Below the pieces are notes generated by a model. The model made no database searches and had not been told where the DNA came from. It saw nothing but the letters and a program-made list of their open reading frames with translations. Below, piece after piece: positions 32,372 through 40,703 of a DNA stretch of 44,354 nucleotides (positions are counted from its first letter, which is position 1; every line of letters begins with the position of its first letter). A program made the translations under genes and the position numbers. Source of the stretch: JBAXTE01 sp964653595 (GTDB taxonomy: Bacteria; Bacteroidota; Bacteroidia; Bacteroidales; WCHB1-69); contig CAZZHH010000025.1 of assembly GCA_964653595.1 (NCBI GenBank), forward strand, positions 1-44,354, written 5' to 3'.

Positions 32372-33154
32372 ATGAAGATAATTGTTTGTATAAAACAAGT
32401 TCCAGATACTACGGAAATCAAAATCAATCCGGTTACTGGAACCATGATTAGGGAAGGAGTTCCAAGCATTATGAACCCTGATGATAAAGGGGGATTGGAA
32501 ATGGCTTTAAGACTCAAAGATAATTTTGATGCAGAGGTTACTGTTGTGACGATGGGGCCACCCCAAGCCGAAACCATTTTGCGCGAAGCCCTTGCCATGG
32601 GTGTAGATAGAGCAATCCTATTGACCGATCGAAAGTTTGCTGGTGCAGACACATTGGCAACATCTAAAGTGTTGGCAGCAGCATTGCGAAACCTCGATTA
32701 TGATGTCATTATTGCTGGAAGACAGGCTATTGATGGGGATACAGCTCAGGTTGGTCCTCAAATGGCAGAACATCTAAAGTTGCCTCAAGTTACCTATGTT
32801 GCTGACTTGAGATATGAAGGTGGAAAAGTACTGAATGTTAAAAAAGAAACCGAAGATGGATTTCAGCTTATAGAGGTGGATATGCCCTGTGTACTAACGG
32901 TTTTATCTACTGCAAATACTGCTAGATATATGACTGTTAAAGGTATTATGGCTGCTTTTGATAATCCTGTAGAGATTTGGGGAGCCGATAAAATAGATAT
33001 TCATGAATCGCAATTAGGACTCAAAGGGTCTCCAACCCGAGTTAAAAAATCGTTTACCAAAGGAACTAAAGGTGTTGGAGAAATATACGAAGTAGATAGC
33101 GAAGAGGCTGTTGGAATTATCATCAGCAAACTGAAAGAGAAATTTTTAATTTAA
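32372..33154 (+). CDS. etfB: Electron transfer flavoprotein beta subunit, 260 aa
   Basis: EtfB carries a nucleotide and, with EtfA, passes electrons to or from the acyl-CoA dehydrogenase; in anaerobes such pairs may bifurcate electrons. The start (MKIIVCIKQVPDTTEI), VTMGPPQAE and the signature AGRQAIDGDTAQVGPQMAE are typical. The frame extends 17 codons upstream, but ATG 32372 matches the family start. It lies 62 bases after the dehydrogenase gene and 20 bases before etfA. Confidence 0.94.
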   Translation: MKIIVCIKQVPDTTEIKINPVTGTMIREGVPSIMNPDDKGGLEMALRLKDNFDAEVTVVTMGPPQAETILREALAMGVDRAILLTDRKFAGADTLATSKVLAAALRNLDYDVIIAGRQAIDGDTAQVGPQMAEHLKLPQVTYVADLRYEGGKVLNVKKETEDGFQLIEVDMPCVLTVLSTANTARYMTVKGIMAAFDNPVEIWGADKIDIHESQLGLKGSPTRVKKSFTKGTKGVGEIYEVDSEEAVGIIISKLKEKFLI

Positions 33155-33174
33155 ATCGCCAAATAATACATATA

Positions 33175-34191
33175 ATGGAAAAATCAGTATATAAAAATGT
33201 GTTTGTTTTTATCGAACAACGCGAAGGGAAAATTCAATCCGTATCATTGGAATTATTAGGTAAGGCAAAGCAACTGGCAGAAGAGTTAAAACAAAAAGTG
33301 GTTGCTCTCTTTTTAGGCCACAATATCAGTGATCAAAATCAAATGTTGATTGAATATGGTGCCGATGAAGTTATTTGCATCGATGAACCAGAATTAGAAA
33401 ATTATTTAACAGAACAATACTCTCAAGCAATCTCTCAAGTAATTAATCAATATTTGCCTAACATTGTATTGTTTGGTGCTACCACAATTGGTAGAGATTT
33501 AGGTCCAAGAATTTCTGCAAGGCTAAGTACCGGGTTAACTGCTGATTGTACTCGCTTGGAAATATCTGAGGAGGGCGACTTGCTTATGACTCGTCCCGCT
33601 TTTGGTGGTAATTTGATGGCAACAATCATCTGTTCCGATCATCGACCTCAAATGTCTACTGTCAGACCTGGAGTTATGCAAAAAGCCGATCGAGTAGTTG
33701 GAAAAATTGGGACTGTAATAAATTTCAAACCTGTATTTGACTCTTCAGCATTTAAAGTGAGAATACTGGAGACAATAAAAGAAGATAGAGGTAAAATGGA
33801 TATTACAGAAGCAAAAATATTGATATCAGGAGGTAGAGGAATTCAAGGAAAAGATGGTTTTGATAAACTAGAATCTCTTGCATCTGTTTTGAATGCTGAG
33901 GTGTCGGCTTCTAGGGCCTTAGTTGATGCGGGTGTTGTTTCGCATGAACGGCAAGTTGGACAAACGGGAAAGACTGTTCGCCCTAATCTTTATTTCGCTT
34001 TAGGCATATCTGGTGCTATTCAGCATCTTGCAGGTATGGAAGAATCAGATTTCGTTATTGCGGTAAATAAGGACAAGCATGCATCGATTTTTGATGTTGC
34101 GGACATCGGTATTGTAGGAGATGTGAATAAAGTTATCCCTCTATTAACCGAGAGACTCGCAAAAGATTTGACTAATAACAAATCTATCTAA
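33175..34191 (+). CDS. etfA: Electron transfer flavoprotein alpha subunit, 338 aa
   Basis: EtfA binds FAD through its C-terminal domain: ISGGRGI, the segment around HERQVGQTGKTVRPNLYFA, then GISGAIQHLAGM and NKDKHASIFDVADIGIVGD. The N-terminal domain is the usual alpha/beta fold (FLFG-type GATTIGRDLGPR). Length is normal for anaerobe EtfA. The acd-etfB-etfA order on one strand indicates one operon. Whether the complex is bifurcating cannot be decided from these motifs alone. Confidence 0.94.
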   Translation: MEKSVYKNVFVFIEQREGKIQSVSLELLGKAKQLAEELKQKVVALFLGHNISDQNQMLIEYGADEVICIDEPELENYLTEQYSQAISQVINQYLPNIVLFGATTIGRDLGPRISARLSTGLTADCTRLEISEEGDLLMTRPAFGGNLMATIICSDHRPQMSTVRPGVMQKADRVVGKIGTVINFKPVFDSSAFKVRILETIKEDRGKMDITEAKILISGGRGIQGKDGFDKLESLASVLNAEVSASRALVDAGVVSHERQVGQTGKTVRPNLYFALGISGAIQHLAGMEESDFVIAVNKDKHASIFDVADIGIVGDVNKVIPLLTERLAKDLTNNKSI

Positions 34192-34201
34192 ATCATCTAA
34201 A

Positions 34202-34217
34202 AAAAGAACGTTCTTTT
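34202..34217. promoter_or_regulatory. Perfect 16-bp palindrome after etfA
   Basis: AAAAGAACGTTCTTTT is a perfect palindrome lying 11 bases after the etfA stop and about 190 bases before kal. It has little room for a loop, so a protein-binding site is as likely as a weak terminator. Nothing else is recognised between 34218 and 34405. Confidence 0.35.
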
Positions 34218-34405
34218 AATTTATCATGAATTTTGAAATTTTAATCAAAATCAAAAATTGAATTACTGAAGCTATGTTGTAATGATAAAGGAAGATCTTA
34301 ATTGATATAAGATTGCTGAGTTTATTCTATCGATAAATATGGGTTTTTTTGTGAAAGCGAGAAATTTTGTTAAGGAAAAATATAAAAATTTAAAATATAA
34401 AAACT

Positions 34406-34822
34406 ATGAAGGTACAATCAAAAATTAGGTTAAGAATGAGTGCCCACGACGCTCATTATGGCGGAAATCTGGTGGATGGAGCCAGAATTTTGGGGCTATT
34501 TGGCGATGTAGCTACTGAATTGCTGATAATTCAGGATGGAGACGAAGGTCTTTTCTGTGCATATGATAATGTGGAGTTTTTAGCTCCTGTGTACGCCGGT
34601 GACTTTATCGAAGCTGTTGGAGAAATTACTCATGTGGGAAATTCCTCCCGCAAAATGACCTTTGAAGCAAAGAAAGTTATTAAACCACGCCCAGATATTT
34701 CCGAATCTGCTGCAGATGTTCTTCCTGAAGCAATTGTGGTGTGTCGTGCAACAGGAACTTGTGTAGTGCCTACTAAAAGCCAAAGAAAAAAAAGAAATGA
34801 AACACTCGAAATTTGTAATTAA
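34406..34822 (+). CDS. kal: 3-aminobutyryl-CoA ammonia-lyase, 138 aa
   Basis: Kal removes ammonia from L-3-aminobutyryl-CoA to give crotonyl-CoA in lysine fermentation. The hotdog-fold protein is strongly conserved and recognised from RLRMSAHDAHYGGNLVDGA, LFGDVATELLI, AYDNVEFLAPVYAGDFIEA and VVCRATGTCVVP. Length is normal. It follows acd-etfB-etfA, whose dehydrogenase would consume the crotonyl-CoA it makes. The other lysine pathway genes (kam, kdd, kce) are not in the window. A strong terminator follows. Confidence 0.9.
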   Translation: MKVQSKIRLRMSAHDAHYGGNLVDGARILGLFGDVATELLIIQDGDEGLFCAYDNVEFLAPVYAGDFIEAVGEITHVGNSSRKMTFEAKKVIKPRPDISESAADVLPEAIVVCRATGTCVVPTKSQRKKRNETLEICN

Positions 34823-34866
34823 TGACTTTTATGATCTGAAATAATTAAACTTGTTTTCGATCAGAT

Positions 34867-34902
34867 GCTTCCAAGATTGCTATCCTTCTTGGAAGCTTTT
34901 TT
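34867..34902 (+). terminator. Terminator of kal
   Basis: GCTTCCAAGA (34867-34876) and TCTTGGAAGC (34887-34896) form a perfect 10-bp stem with a 10-base loop, followed by TTTTTT. Confidence 0.92.
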
Positions 34903-34942
34903 ATTTTAATGTCATTTAATTTGCATGTAAATTATTTAAAGG

Positions 34943-34971
34943 TTGAATTATTGAAAATATTTATAAATTTG
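34943..34971 (+). promoter_or_regulatory. Promoter of the flavodoxin-like gene
   Basis: TTG at 34943-34945 and TAAATTTG at 34964-34971 (18-base spacing) fit the Bacteroidota promoter, 20 bases before the ATG. Confidence 0.45.
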
Positions 34972-34991
34972 TACCTGCCGTTTTAAAAAAT

Positions 34992-35558
34992 ATGAATATT
35001 GATAATATGAACAGTGTTTCTAAACCTATTGTGATTTATTATTCCAGAACTGGCAATAATAAATTTCTAGCCGAAAAAATTTCTCAATCCTTGAATTGTG
35101 ATATTGTACCTATTAAACCTCGTTTTAACTTGTTCCTTTTGCAAATGGTAAGCAAAAATGGGGGTGGAATACAACCAATGAAAGTGAATTTGGATGATTA
35201 TTCTCACGTAATTTTATGTGGCCCTATCTGGATGGGAAAACTAGTGGGTCCCTTGCGCGGTTTTGTAAAGAAATATCAAAATCAAATTATACGTCTATAT
35301 TTTGCTACTTGTTGTGCCTCGGGCGACGAGATGAAAAACGAGAAATTTGGACATGGAATCGTCTTTCAAACTCTTAAAGAAATAATTGGGGACAAGTGTG
35401 AGTATTGTGAAGCATTCCCAGTAGGATTAGTAGTAGAGGAAGATCAAAAGAAAAAAAGTGATGTATTGATGAAAATACGATTGTCTGAGACAATTTTCAC
35501 TGGCGAAATTGAAAATAGACTTCACAAATTCCTCAATCAGATTCAAGTAACAAGATAG
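34992..35558 (+). CDS. Flavodoxin-like protein, 188 aa
   Basis: The N-terminal FMN phosphate-binding loop is clear (VIYYSRTGNNKFLA), followed by the usual alternation of strands and helices and CGPIWMGKLVGPLRGFV, which matches the flavin-ring loop in flavodoxin-like proteins. Three cysteines (CC in FATCCASG and CEYC near 137-140) are extra. It could carry electrons in fermentative metabolism, but no partner is adjacent. The start may be either ATG 34992 or 35007; the first is used. The 250-bp spacer after it holds no recognised element. Confidence 0.8.
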   Translation: MNIDNMNSVSKPIVIYYSRTGNNKFLAEKISQSLNCDIVPIKPRFNLFLLQMVSKNGGGIQPMKVNLDDYSHVILCGPIWMGKLVGPLRGFVKKYQNQIIRLYFATCCASGDEMKNEKFGHGIVFQTLKEIIGDKCEYCEAFPVGLVVEEDQKKKSDVLMKIRLSETIFTGEIENRLHKFLNQIQVTR

Positions 35559-35797
35559 TTTTTCCTTTTGATATAGAGTTAAATTTCTGGAATTGTACTC
35601 AACCATAGAAGTGGAATTTGGTTTTAAACGGTTTTTCGATGGAATTAGTGTAAACATCATTTTCGTTTGTTGTAATCGAATAAATATTGTTTTAAATATT
35701 TGATTTTAAGCAGATTATATTGCTTTAAAACCACTTTATTTCGGATTCGAAAATAGTGTTTTCTAGTAACGACAAGTTCGTCAATCGGAAAAATTCT

Positions 35798-35805
35798 TAT
35801 TTTTG
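35798..35805 (+). promoter_or_regulatory. -7 element almost touching the AlbA_2 gene start
   Basis: TATTTTTG followed by C lies only 4 bases before ATG 35810, so transcription would begin at about the start codon, giving a leaderless message. Confidence 0.4.
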
Positions 35806-35809
35806 CAAT

Positions 35810-36463
35810 ATGCAAGTGTCATTATTTAATTCTTCCGATTATATCCGTAATCTCATTACTCAGGGTGAAGGGGAGGAGCTTGACTTTAAGTTCGCTATCA
35901 ACGACAGCCGGAAGATTGCTCGGAGTATTGCCGCCTTTGCCAACACTAAGGGCGGGACTTTGTTGATTGGGGTTAGAGATAATGGCTCCATCGCCGGCGT
36001 GCGCTCCGACGAAGAGTTGCACATGGTGGATACGGCCGTGCTGTTGTATTGCAGCGAACCGGTTGGCTTGTACAAGAAGATTTACAGGCTGGAGGGGAAA
36101 GATGTCCTGGAGGTGAAAATTGAATACCTGGAACGAAAGCGACTGGTGGCGGTGAAAGAGGAAGACAGCCGGGAACGGGTATACATTCGCATCGGTGACG
36201 AAAATCAGATCGTCAACAGCGTGTGGCTAAAGGTTTGGGCGAAGAAGAACAAACCATTTAACCAACAGATAGACTTCACCGAAAAGGAGCTCCTTTTTAT
36301 CCGATTATTTAAAAACGGTGACCGCCTAACTCTTCATAATTTAATTATATTGACTAACTTGCATAAAAAAGTGATTGAAGAACTCTTGGTCAAATTCATT
36401 CTCTTCGATCTGCTGGAGATGACATTCGAGAAGACAGGCATTTTTTATCATGAAAGAAAGTGA
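35810..36463 (+). CDS. AlbA_2 (Schlafen-like) domain regulator, 217 aa
   Basis: Residues about 8-125 form an AlbA_2 domain: GEGEELDFKFAIND, then ARSIAAFANTKGGTLLIGVRDNGSIAGV and YIRIGDEN. These proteins are usually annotated as ATP-binding or DNA-binding regulators. The C-terminus (about 160-217) has a short winged-helix-like region. It is shorter than the roughly 400-500 aa relatives, as is common for the Bacteroidota short form. The frame extends to 35756, but ATG 35810 follows the -7 element. Its 3' end overlaps the non-coding lead-in of the next frame. The role is not established. Confidence 0.8.
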   Translation: MQVSLFNSSDYIRNLITQGEGEELDFKFAINDSRKIARSIAAFANTKGGTLLIGVRDNGSIAGVRSDEELHMVDTAVLLYCSEPVGLYKKIYRLEGKDVLEVKIEYLERKRLVAVKEEDSRERVYIRIGDENQIVNSVWLKVWAKKNKPFNQQIDFTEKELLFIRLFKNGDRLTLHNLIILTNLHKKVIEELLVKFILFDLLEMTFEKTGIFYHERK

Positions 36464-36584
36464 GAAAAAATTCACCACTAAAACACTAAGGACACTTAGA
36501 AACACTAAGATGCTTCATGCTTTTAAATTCTTACTTCATATTTCTTTATTCTTACTTCTTCAAACAAAAACTTCAAAATATCCT
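36464..36584 (+). repeat. CACTAAG-type short repeat spacer
   Basis: AAAACACTAAGGACACTTAGAAACACTAAG contains several copies of ACACTAAG/CTTAG-like words seen in spacer repeats. The frame reading through it is open but not protein-like. It separates the AlbA_2 and radical SAM genes. Confidence 0.4.
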
Positions 36585-38432
36585 ATGGCTACTAAAATCC
36601 TCCTAATCACCCCTCCACTTATTCAACTAAACTCTCCTTATCCGGCATCGATGGTGCTTTCTGGGCATTTGCAAAGCAAAGGGTTTGCCGTTCGTCAGTA
36701 TGATTTGAGCATCGAATTGGTGAACCGATTATTAGTGAAAGAGGTGGTGGCTTCGTTGTTCGAAAAGTCGATGGAGATGCGGTTGTCCAAACAAATCCGG
36801 CAGATGCAGGTGTTTCAGAATCAATACGCCAACAGGGTGGAAGAGGTGGCTGCTTTCCTGAGAAATCCAACCGAAATGGAAGCGGACAAAATTCTTATGG
36901 AAAATTATCTGCCCATCGGTCACCGCCGTCAGCAGGTGGATGAAACTAAGGGCAACGCCATTTCTAAAGTCGACCAGGCCATCTGGTTTTCTACGCTGTT
37001 TGTCGAAGAGATCGCCGACTTGATTCGGGCGGTCGACAATCTGCATTTCGAACTGGTTCGATACGGGGAGAAGTTGTCGGTGTCGTTGCTTTCTCTTCAG
37101 CCGGTTATCGATGAGGTAAACTCCGCATCGGGTGTGGTGGTGGATGTCATGTTGGAACTGTTAAAACAGCAGTTGACCGAAATGAGTCCAAAAGTGGTGG
37201 CATTCACGGTCCCGTTTCCAGGGAATTTATTGGCGGCGCTTACGTGTGGTAATTATATCAAAACCCATTTTCCTGAAATTCAGATTGTGATGGGTGGCGG
37301 TTACATCAACACCGAGTTGCGCTACTTGCAAGATGCTCGTCTGTTTGATTACATCGATTATCTGGTGTTTGATGATGGCGAATTGCCGTTGGAACGGTTG
37401 ATGGATAAATTGGTGAACGGGAAAGAGGTCGAGTTGATTAGAACTTGGCAACGGGTGGATGCTCAGATCGTCAAACATGATCCGGAATCGGTTTTAAATC
37501 ATAAATATTCGGAAGGAACCGCTCCTTCCTATCACGATATTGAACCCAAAAACTACCTCTCCCTGATCGAAACTGCCAATCCGATGCACAGTTTGTGGAG
37601 TTGCGGGTTTTGGAACAAGATGACCCTCGCACATGGCTGCTATTGGGCGAAATGCGCCTTTTGTGATACCTCGTTGGATTATATCAAACGTTTCGAGCCA
37701 AACTCATCGGAACGCATTGTCGACCAGATGGAGGCGGTGATGAAACAGACGGGCGAAAACGGTTTTCACTTCACAGATGAAGCGTTGCCGCCTGCGTTGA
37801 TTCGCAAGGTGTGTCTGGAGATCATTCAGCGGAAACTGAACGTGCGTTGGTGGGGAAACATTCGTTTCGAGAAGAATTTCAATGAAGAGCTTTGTGCGCT
37901 GATGCAACAGTCGGGATGCATTGCCGTGTCCGGTGGATTGGAGATGGTCTCGCCACGGCTGCTGACTTTGATCAACAAGGGTGTTACAGTGGAATCCGCG
38001 GCTGAGGTGTTGAATTGTTTCAAAGGCCATCACATCATGGTTCACAGTTACCTGATGTATGGGTTTCCGACCCAGACCCTGCAGGAGACCGTGGATGCGC
38101 TGGAAGTGGTGCGCCAGTTGTTTCAGGCGGACTTGATCCAGTCGGGTTTTTGGCACCGCTATGCCATGACGCTTTATTCCGACAGTGGCCTGAATCCGGA
38201 GAAATATGGGGCTAAGGTGGTTTTTAAAGGCCGAAACAAATTTGCCAACAACGAAATCGCATTCACCTCCAAACACGATTTGGTCAACGATAAACTGGGA
38301 CCGTGCCTCTCCAAGGCGCTCTATAATTTCCTATACAAAAACGGATTTGAGATTCCCGTCAACCAATGGTTTGATTTTTCGGTGCCCAAAACCACGGTTT
38401 CCAAAAACTTTGTGTTGGAGTTATTGAAATAG
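36585..38432 (+). CDS. B12-binding-type radical SAM protein, 615 aa
   Basis: The protein starts with a Rossmann-like, cobalamin-binding-type half (KILLITPPLIQLNSPYPASM; later VMGGGYINTELRY and DDGELPLE) and continues with a radical SAM domain. The [4Fe-4S] cysteines are C352, C357 and C360 in HGCYWAKCAFC, with spacing C-x4-C-x2-C instead of the common C-x3-C-x2-C. No classical DxHxxG B12 motif was found. NIRFEKNF and SGGLEMVSPRL follow in the barrel. The frame runs back to 36450 through a repeat; ATG 36585 begins the conserved part. The reaction is unknown; methyl transfer or ring formation occurs in relatives. Confidence 0.82.
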   Translation: MATKILLITPPLIQLNSPYPASMVLSGHLQSKGFAVRQYDLSIELVNRLLVKEVVASLFEKSMEMRLSKQIRQMQVFQNQYANRVEEVAAFLRNPTEMEADKILMENYLPIGHRRQQVDETKGNAISKVDQAIWFSTLFVEEIADLIRAVDNLHFELVRYGEKLSVSLLSLQPVIDEVNSASGVVVDVMLELLKQQLTEMSPKVVAFTVPFPGNLLAALTCGNYIKTHFPEIQIVMGGGYINTELRYLQDARLFDYIDYLVFDDGELPLERLMDKLVNGKEVELIRTWQRVDAQIVKHDPESVLNHKYSEGTAPSYHDIEPKNYLSLIETANPMHSLWSCGFWNKMTLAHGCYWAKCAFCDTSLDYIKRFEPNSSERIVDQMEAVMKQTGENGFHFTDEALPPALIRKVCLEIIQRKLNVRWWGNIRFEKNFNEELCALMQQSGCIAVSGGLEMVSPRLLTLINKGVTVESAAEVLNCFKGHHIMVHSYLMYGFPTQTLQETVDALEVVRQLFQADLIQSGFWHRYAMTLYSDSGLNPEKYGAKVVFKGRNKFANNEIAFTSKHDLVNDKLGPCLSKALYNFLYKNGFEIPVNQWFDFSVPKTTVSKNFVLELLK

Positions 38433-38464
38433 ATCTAAGTGTTTATTATACAATATTATACAGA

Positions 38465-38556
38465 TAGTATTCATTATAAATGGAAACTAGTGTTCATTTA
38501 TAATGGATAATAATATTCATTTATAATGAATAAAAGTGTTCATTTATACTGGATAT
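38465..38556. repeat. Four 23-bp tandem palindromic iterons
   Basis: Repeats begin at 38465, 38488, 38511 and 38534, exactly 23 bases apart. Each carries a TTCATT-TAT-AATGRA-like palindrome (third copy perfect). They sit between the radical SAM stop and the promoter of the ATPase gene. About two helix turns of spacing would place bound proteins on one DNA face. Binding by a dimeric regulator, possibly the ATPase itself, is inference. Confidence 0.85.
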
Positions 38557-38560
38557 GTTG

Positions 38561-38568
38561 TATCTTTG
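38561..38568 (+). promoter_or_regulatory. -7 element of the DUF4143 ATPase gene
   Basis: TATCTTTG matches TAnnTTTG, 18 bases before the ATG and directly after the fourth iteron, which would overlap the -33 region. Confidence 0.45.
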
Positions 38569-38586
38569 TAAAAAGATTCATAGGTT

Positions 38587-39789
38587 ATGATACCAAAACA
38601 AATCATAGAGCAAGCGATAGAATATCAGGATGAAAGGTTGTTGAAACTGGATAATTCCGTTATTCGCACAAATGTGGATTTGGACACAATGTATAGTCAT
38701 GCGCTGATTTTGTCCGGAATTAGAAGGTGTGGAAAAAGTACGCTGATGCAACAAGTTCGGAGGAAGATGTCTGAACAATCTATTTCACTTAATTTTGAGG
38801 ATCCGCGTCTTTCGGGTTTTGATCTGAATGATTTTAATCGGTTGGATGAGCTGATTGTGAGCAGGAATGTGAAGACGCTATTTTTTGATGAAATTCAAAA
38901 TGTGGAGAAATGGGAGAATTATGTGAGGTTTAAGCTGGACGATGGGTTTAAGGTTTTTATCACAGGTTCAAATGCATCGATGTTGAGCAAGGAATTAGGG
39001 ACAAAGTTAACCGGAAGGCATATTTTAAAGGAGTTGTTCCCATTTTCATATAGCGAGTTTTTACAATATGCCAAAAAGGAAGACAATGCAGACTCGCTAA
39101 CGGTATATCTGAAAAACGGAGGCTTTCCTGAGTATATCCAATCGGGGAACGATGAGATGTTGATGCGATTATTCAACGATATCATCATCCGAGATATTGC
39201 GGTGCGGTATGGTTTGAAAAATCATCTGTTGTTGCAGCAAGTTGCCGTTTATTTGGTGTCAAATTCGGGTAAATTAGTCACGGGGAACGCACTGAAAAAG
39301 GTCTTCGGGATAAAATCGACCACCACGATCTTGGAATATCTGGCGTTTTTAGAGGATTGTTATCTGTTCCAGTTTGTCCCCAAGTTCAGCTATTCGCTCA
39401 AAGTGCAACAGGTAAATGCCAAGAAGTGTTATGCAATCGACAACGGAATGATTGACGTGATTTCGCTTTCGTTTACCGAAGATATCGGTCGCAAGTTTGA
39501 GAACTTGGTTTATTTGGAATTGCGACGCAAATTTGACCAGATTTACTATTTTTCAGAGAAAAAAGAGTGCGATTTCGTGGTATACAAATACAATAAGTTG
39601 GCCGATTTGGTGCAAGTCTGTTATCAGATAACCCCCGACAATCTGAATCGGGAAATAGATGGAGCCATGGAAGCGATGAACTTCTTTGGTGTTTCCACGG
39701 CTAAAATAATCACCTTCAGTCAGGAAGATCGATTTGAGAAGGATGGAAAGGTGATAATGGCGATTCCTTATAACAAGTGGGTGGTGTAA
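38587..39789 (+). CDS. AAA_14/DUF4143 ATPase, 400 aa
   Basis: This COG1373-type ATPase has Walker A SGIRRCGKSTLM (about 43-54), Walker B TLFFDEIQN (about 97-105), FITGSNASMLSKEL as sensor, GRHILKELFPFSYSEF and a C-terminal DUF4143/PD-(D/E)XK-like domain (KFENLVYLELRRK..YYFSEKKECDFVV). Length is normal. The family is abundant in Bacteroidota and archaea, and its function is largely unknown. The four palindromic iterons directly upstream suggest strict control. It looks like a single-gene transcript. Confidence 0.9.
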   Translation: MIPKQIIEQAIEYQDERLLKLDNSVIRTNVDLDTMYSHALILSGIRRCGKSTLMQQVRRKMSEQSISLNFEDPRLSGFDLNDFNRLDELIVSRNVKTLFFDEIQNVEKWENYVRFKLDDGFKVFITGSNASMLSKELGTKLTGRHILKELFPFSYSEFLQYAKKEDNADSLTVYLKNGGFPEYIQSGNDEMLMRLFNDIIIRDIAVRYGLKNHLLLQQVAVYLVSNSGKLVTGNALKKVFGIKSTTTILEYLAFLEDCYLFQFVPKFSYSLKVQQVNAKKCYAIDNGMIDVISLSFTEDIGRKFENLVYLELRRKFDQIYYFSEKKECDFVVYKYNKLADLVQVCYQITPDNLNREIDGAMEAMNFFGVSTAKIITFSQEDRFEKDGKVIMAIPYNKWVV

Positions 39790-39885
39790 GAAGAAAAGAT
39801 GAGATTGATAATTGGAAAATTGTGAAAGATTGATATTTTAGAGAATATACTTCGACCGTTTGGAAAAACATTAATTATAACACGT

Positions 39886-40650
39886 ATGAAAACTATATTT
39901 ATATTTTTTACAATTTTAGTAATAAGCTTTAATTCATCTAGCAATGTAAATGCACAAAACAATTCAAACACAAACGACAATAAGATAAACCCAATTCATG
40001 TATATCCAATGGATGAATGTAATAATAACAAAGAATTAAAAGATTTTATAGAAAAGCTAAAGCTAGCGATAGTAAATAATGACACAGAATATGTTTTCTC
40101 GATTGTGTCAGATTCTATTATATTGTCATACAATGATTTAGAGATAGAAAATAGTAAAATATTTTTAAGAAAAATATGCAGAAATGATACGGTTTTAAAT
40201 GAATATTTTCTAAAACCATTATTAAGAGGCATTTCTCTGGGATTAATAGAGAGTGAAAGTGAAAATGATCATGAAATTGAATATTCGTTTCCTTCAGTCT
40301 TATATTCTAAATGGTATGAGGGTGGCGATTATGGATTTTCTCTAGATCTATGTGCTGTGGATTCCAATGTGTCAGTATTTTCACGGCCAGATACAACTTC
40401 AAAAATAGTTGGGAGGTTAAATTATGAAGTAGTAAAAGTGGACTATGAAAAACTAAATAAATTTAAGAATAAAATGAAAGGAGTATCGTATTATAATATT
40501 TATGATAATTGGTATTATATTATGAAATACGATAAGAAAATTAATGGATTTGTGGAGGCAAAATATTTGTATAGTATGATGGGTTATAGAGGAAGTTTTA
40601 AAAAATTAAATGGCAAATATTATTTAATTTGTTATGTCTCTGGAGATTGA
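39886..40650 (+). CDS. Secreted SH3-like domain protein, 254 aa
   Basis: A signal peptide (residues 1-24, ending NVNAQ) leads into an Asn/Ser-rich linker and a helical region (about 45-130). A bacterial SH3-like region follows (SVFSRPDTTSKIVGRLNYEVVKV, then WYYIMKYDKKINGFVEAKYLYS). Such proteins are often periplasmic and involved in wall binding, but no enzymatic domain is present. Composition is highly AT-rich, suggesting acquisition. It ends at a terminator. Confidence 0.7.
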   Translation: MKTIFIFFTILVISFNSSSNVNAQNNSNTNDNKINPIHVYPMDECNNNKELKDFIEKLKLAIVNNDTEYVFSIVSDSIILSYNDLEIENSKIFLRKICRNDTVLNEYFLKPLLRGISLGLIESESENDHEIEYSFPSVLYSKWYEGGDYGFSLDLCAVDSNVSVFSRPDTTSKIVGRLNYEVVKVDYEKLNKFKNKMKGVSYYNIYDNWYYIMKYDKKINGFVEAKYLYSMMGYRGSFKKLNGKYYLICYVSGD

Positions 40651-40672
40651 AAAATGATTTTTAAATAAATTG

Positions 40673-40703
40673 AAAAAGACTTCAAAAAAAACAGTCTTTT
40701 TTT
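40673..40703 (+). terminator. Terminator of the SH3-like gene
   Basis: AAAAAGACT (40673-40681) and AGTCTTTTT (40693-40701) pair across an 11-base A-rich loop with a T run. It is followed by GTCTGGATGAATGAC, a degraded copy of the tRNA-Leu 3' end. Confidence 0.7.

Noticed and set aside
36450..36584. N-terminal hydrophobic extension of the radical SAM protein
   Set aside because: It reads through a CACTAAG-type spacer repeat and overlaps the preceding gene; the conserved fold starts at ATG 36585.
38465..38556. CRISPR array or plasmid origin iterons
   Set aside because: The repeats are directly tandem with no spacers, and no replication initiator gene is adjacent; an operator array before the ATPase gene fits better.
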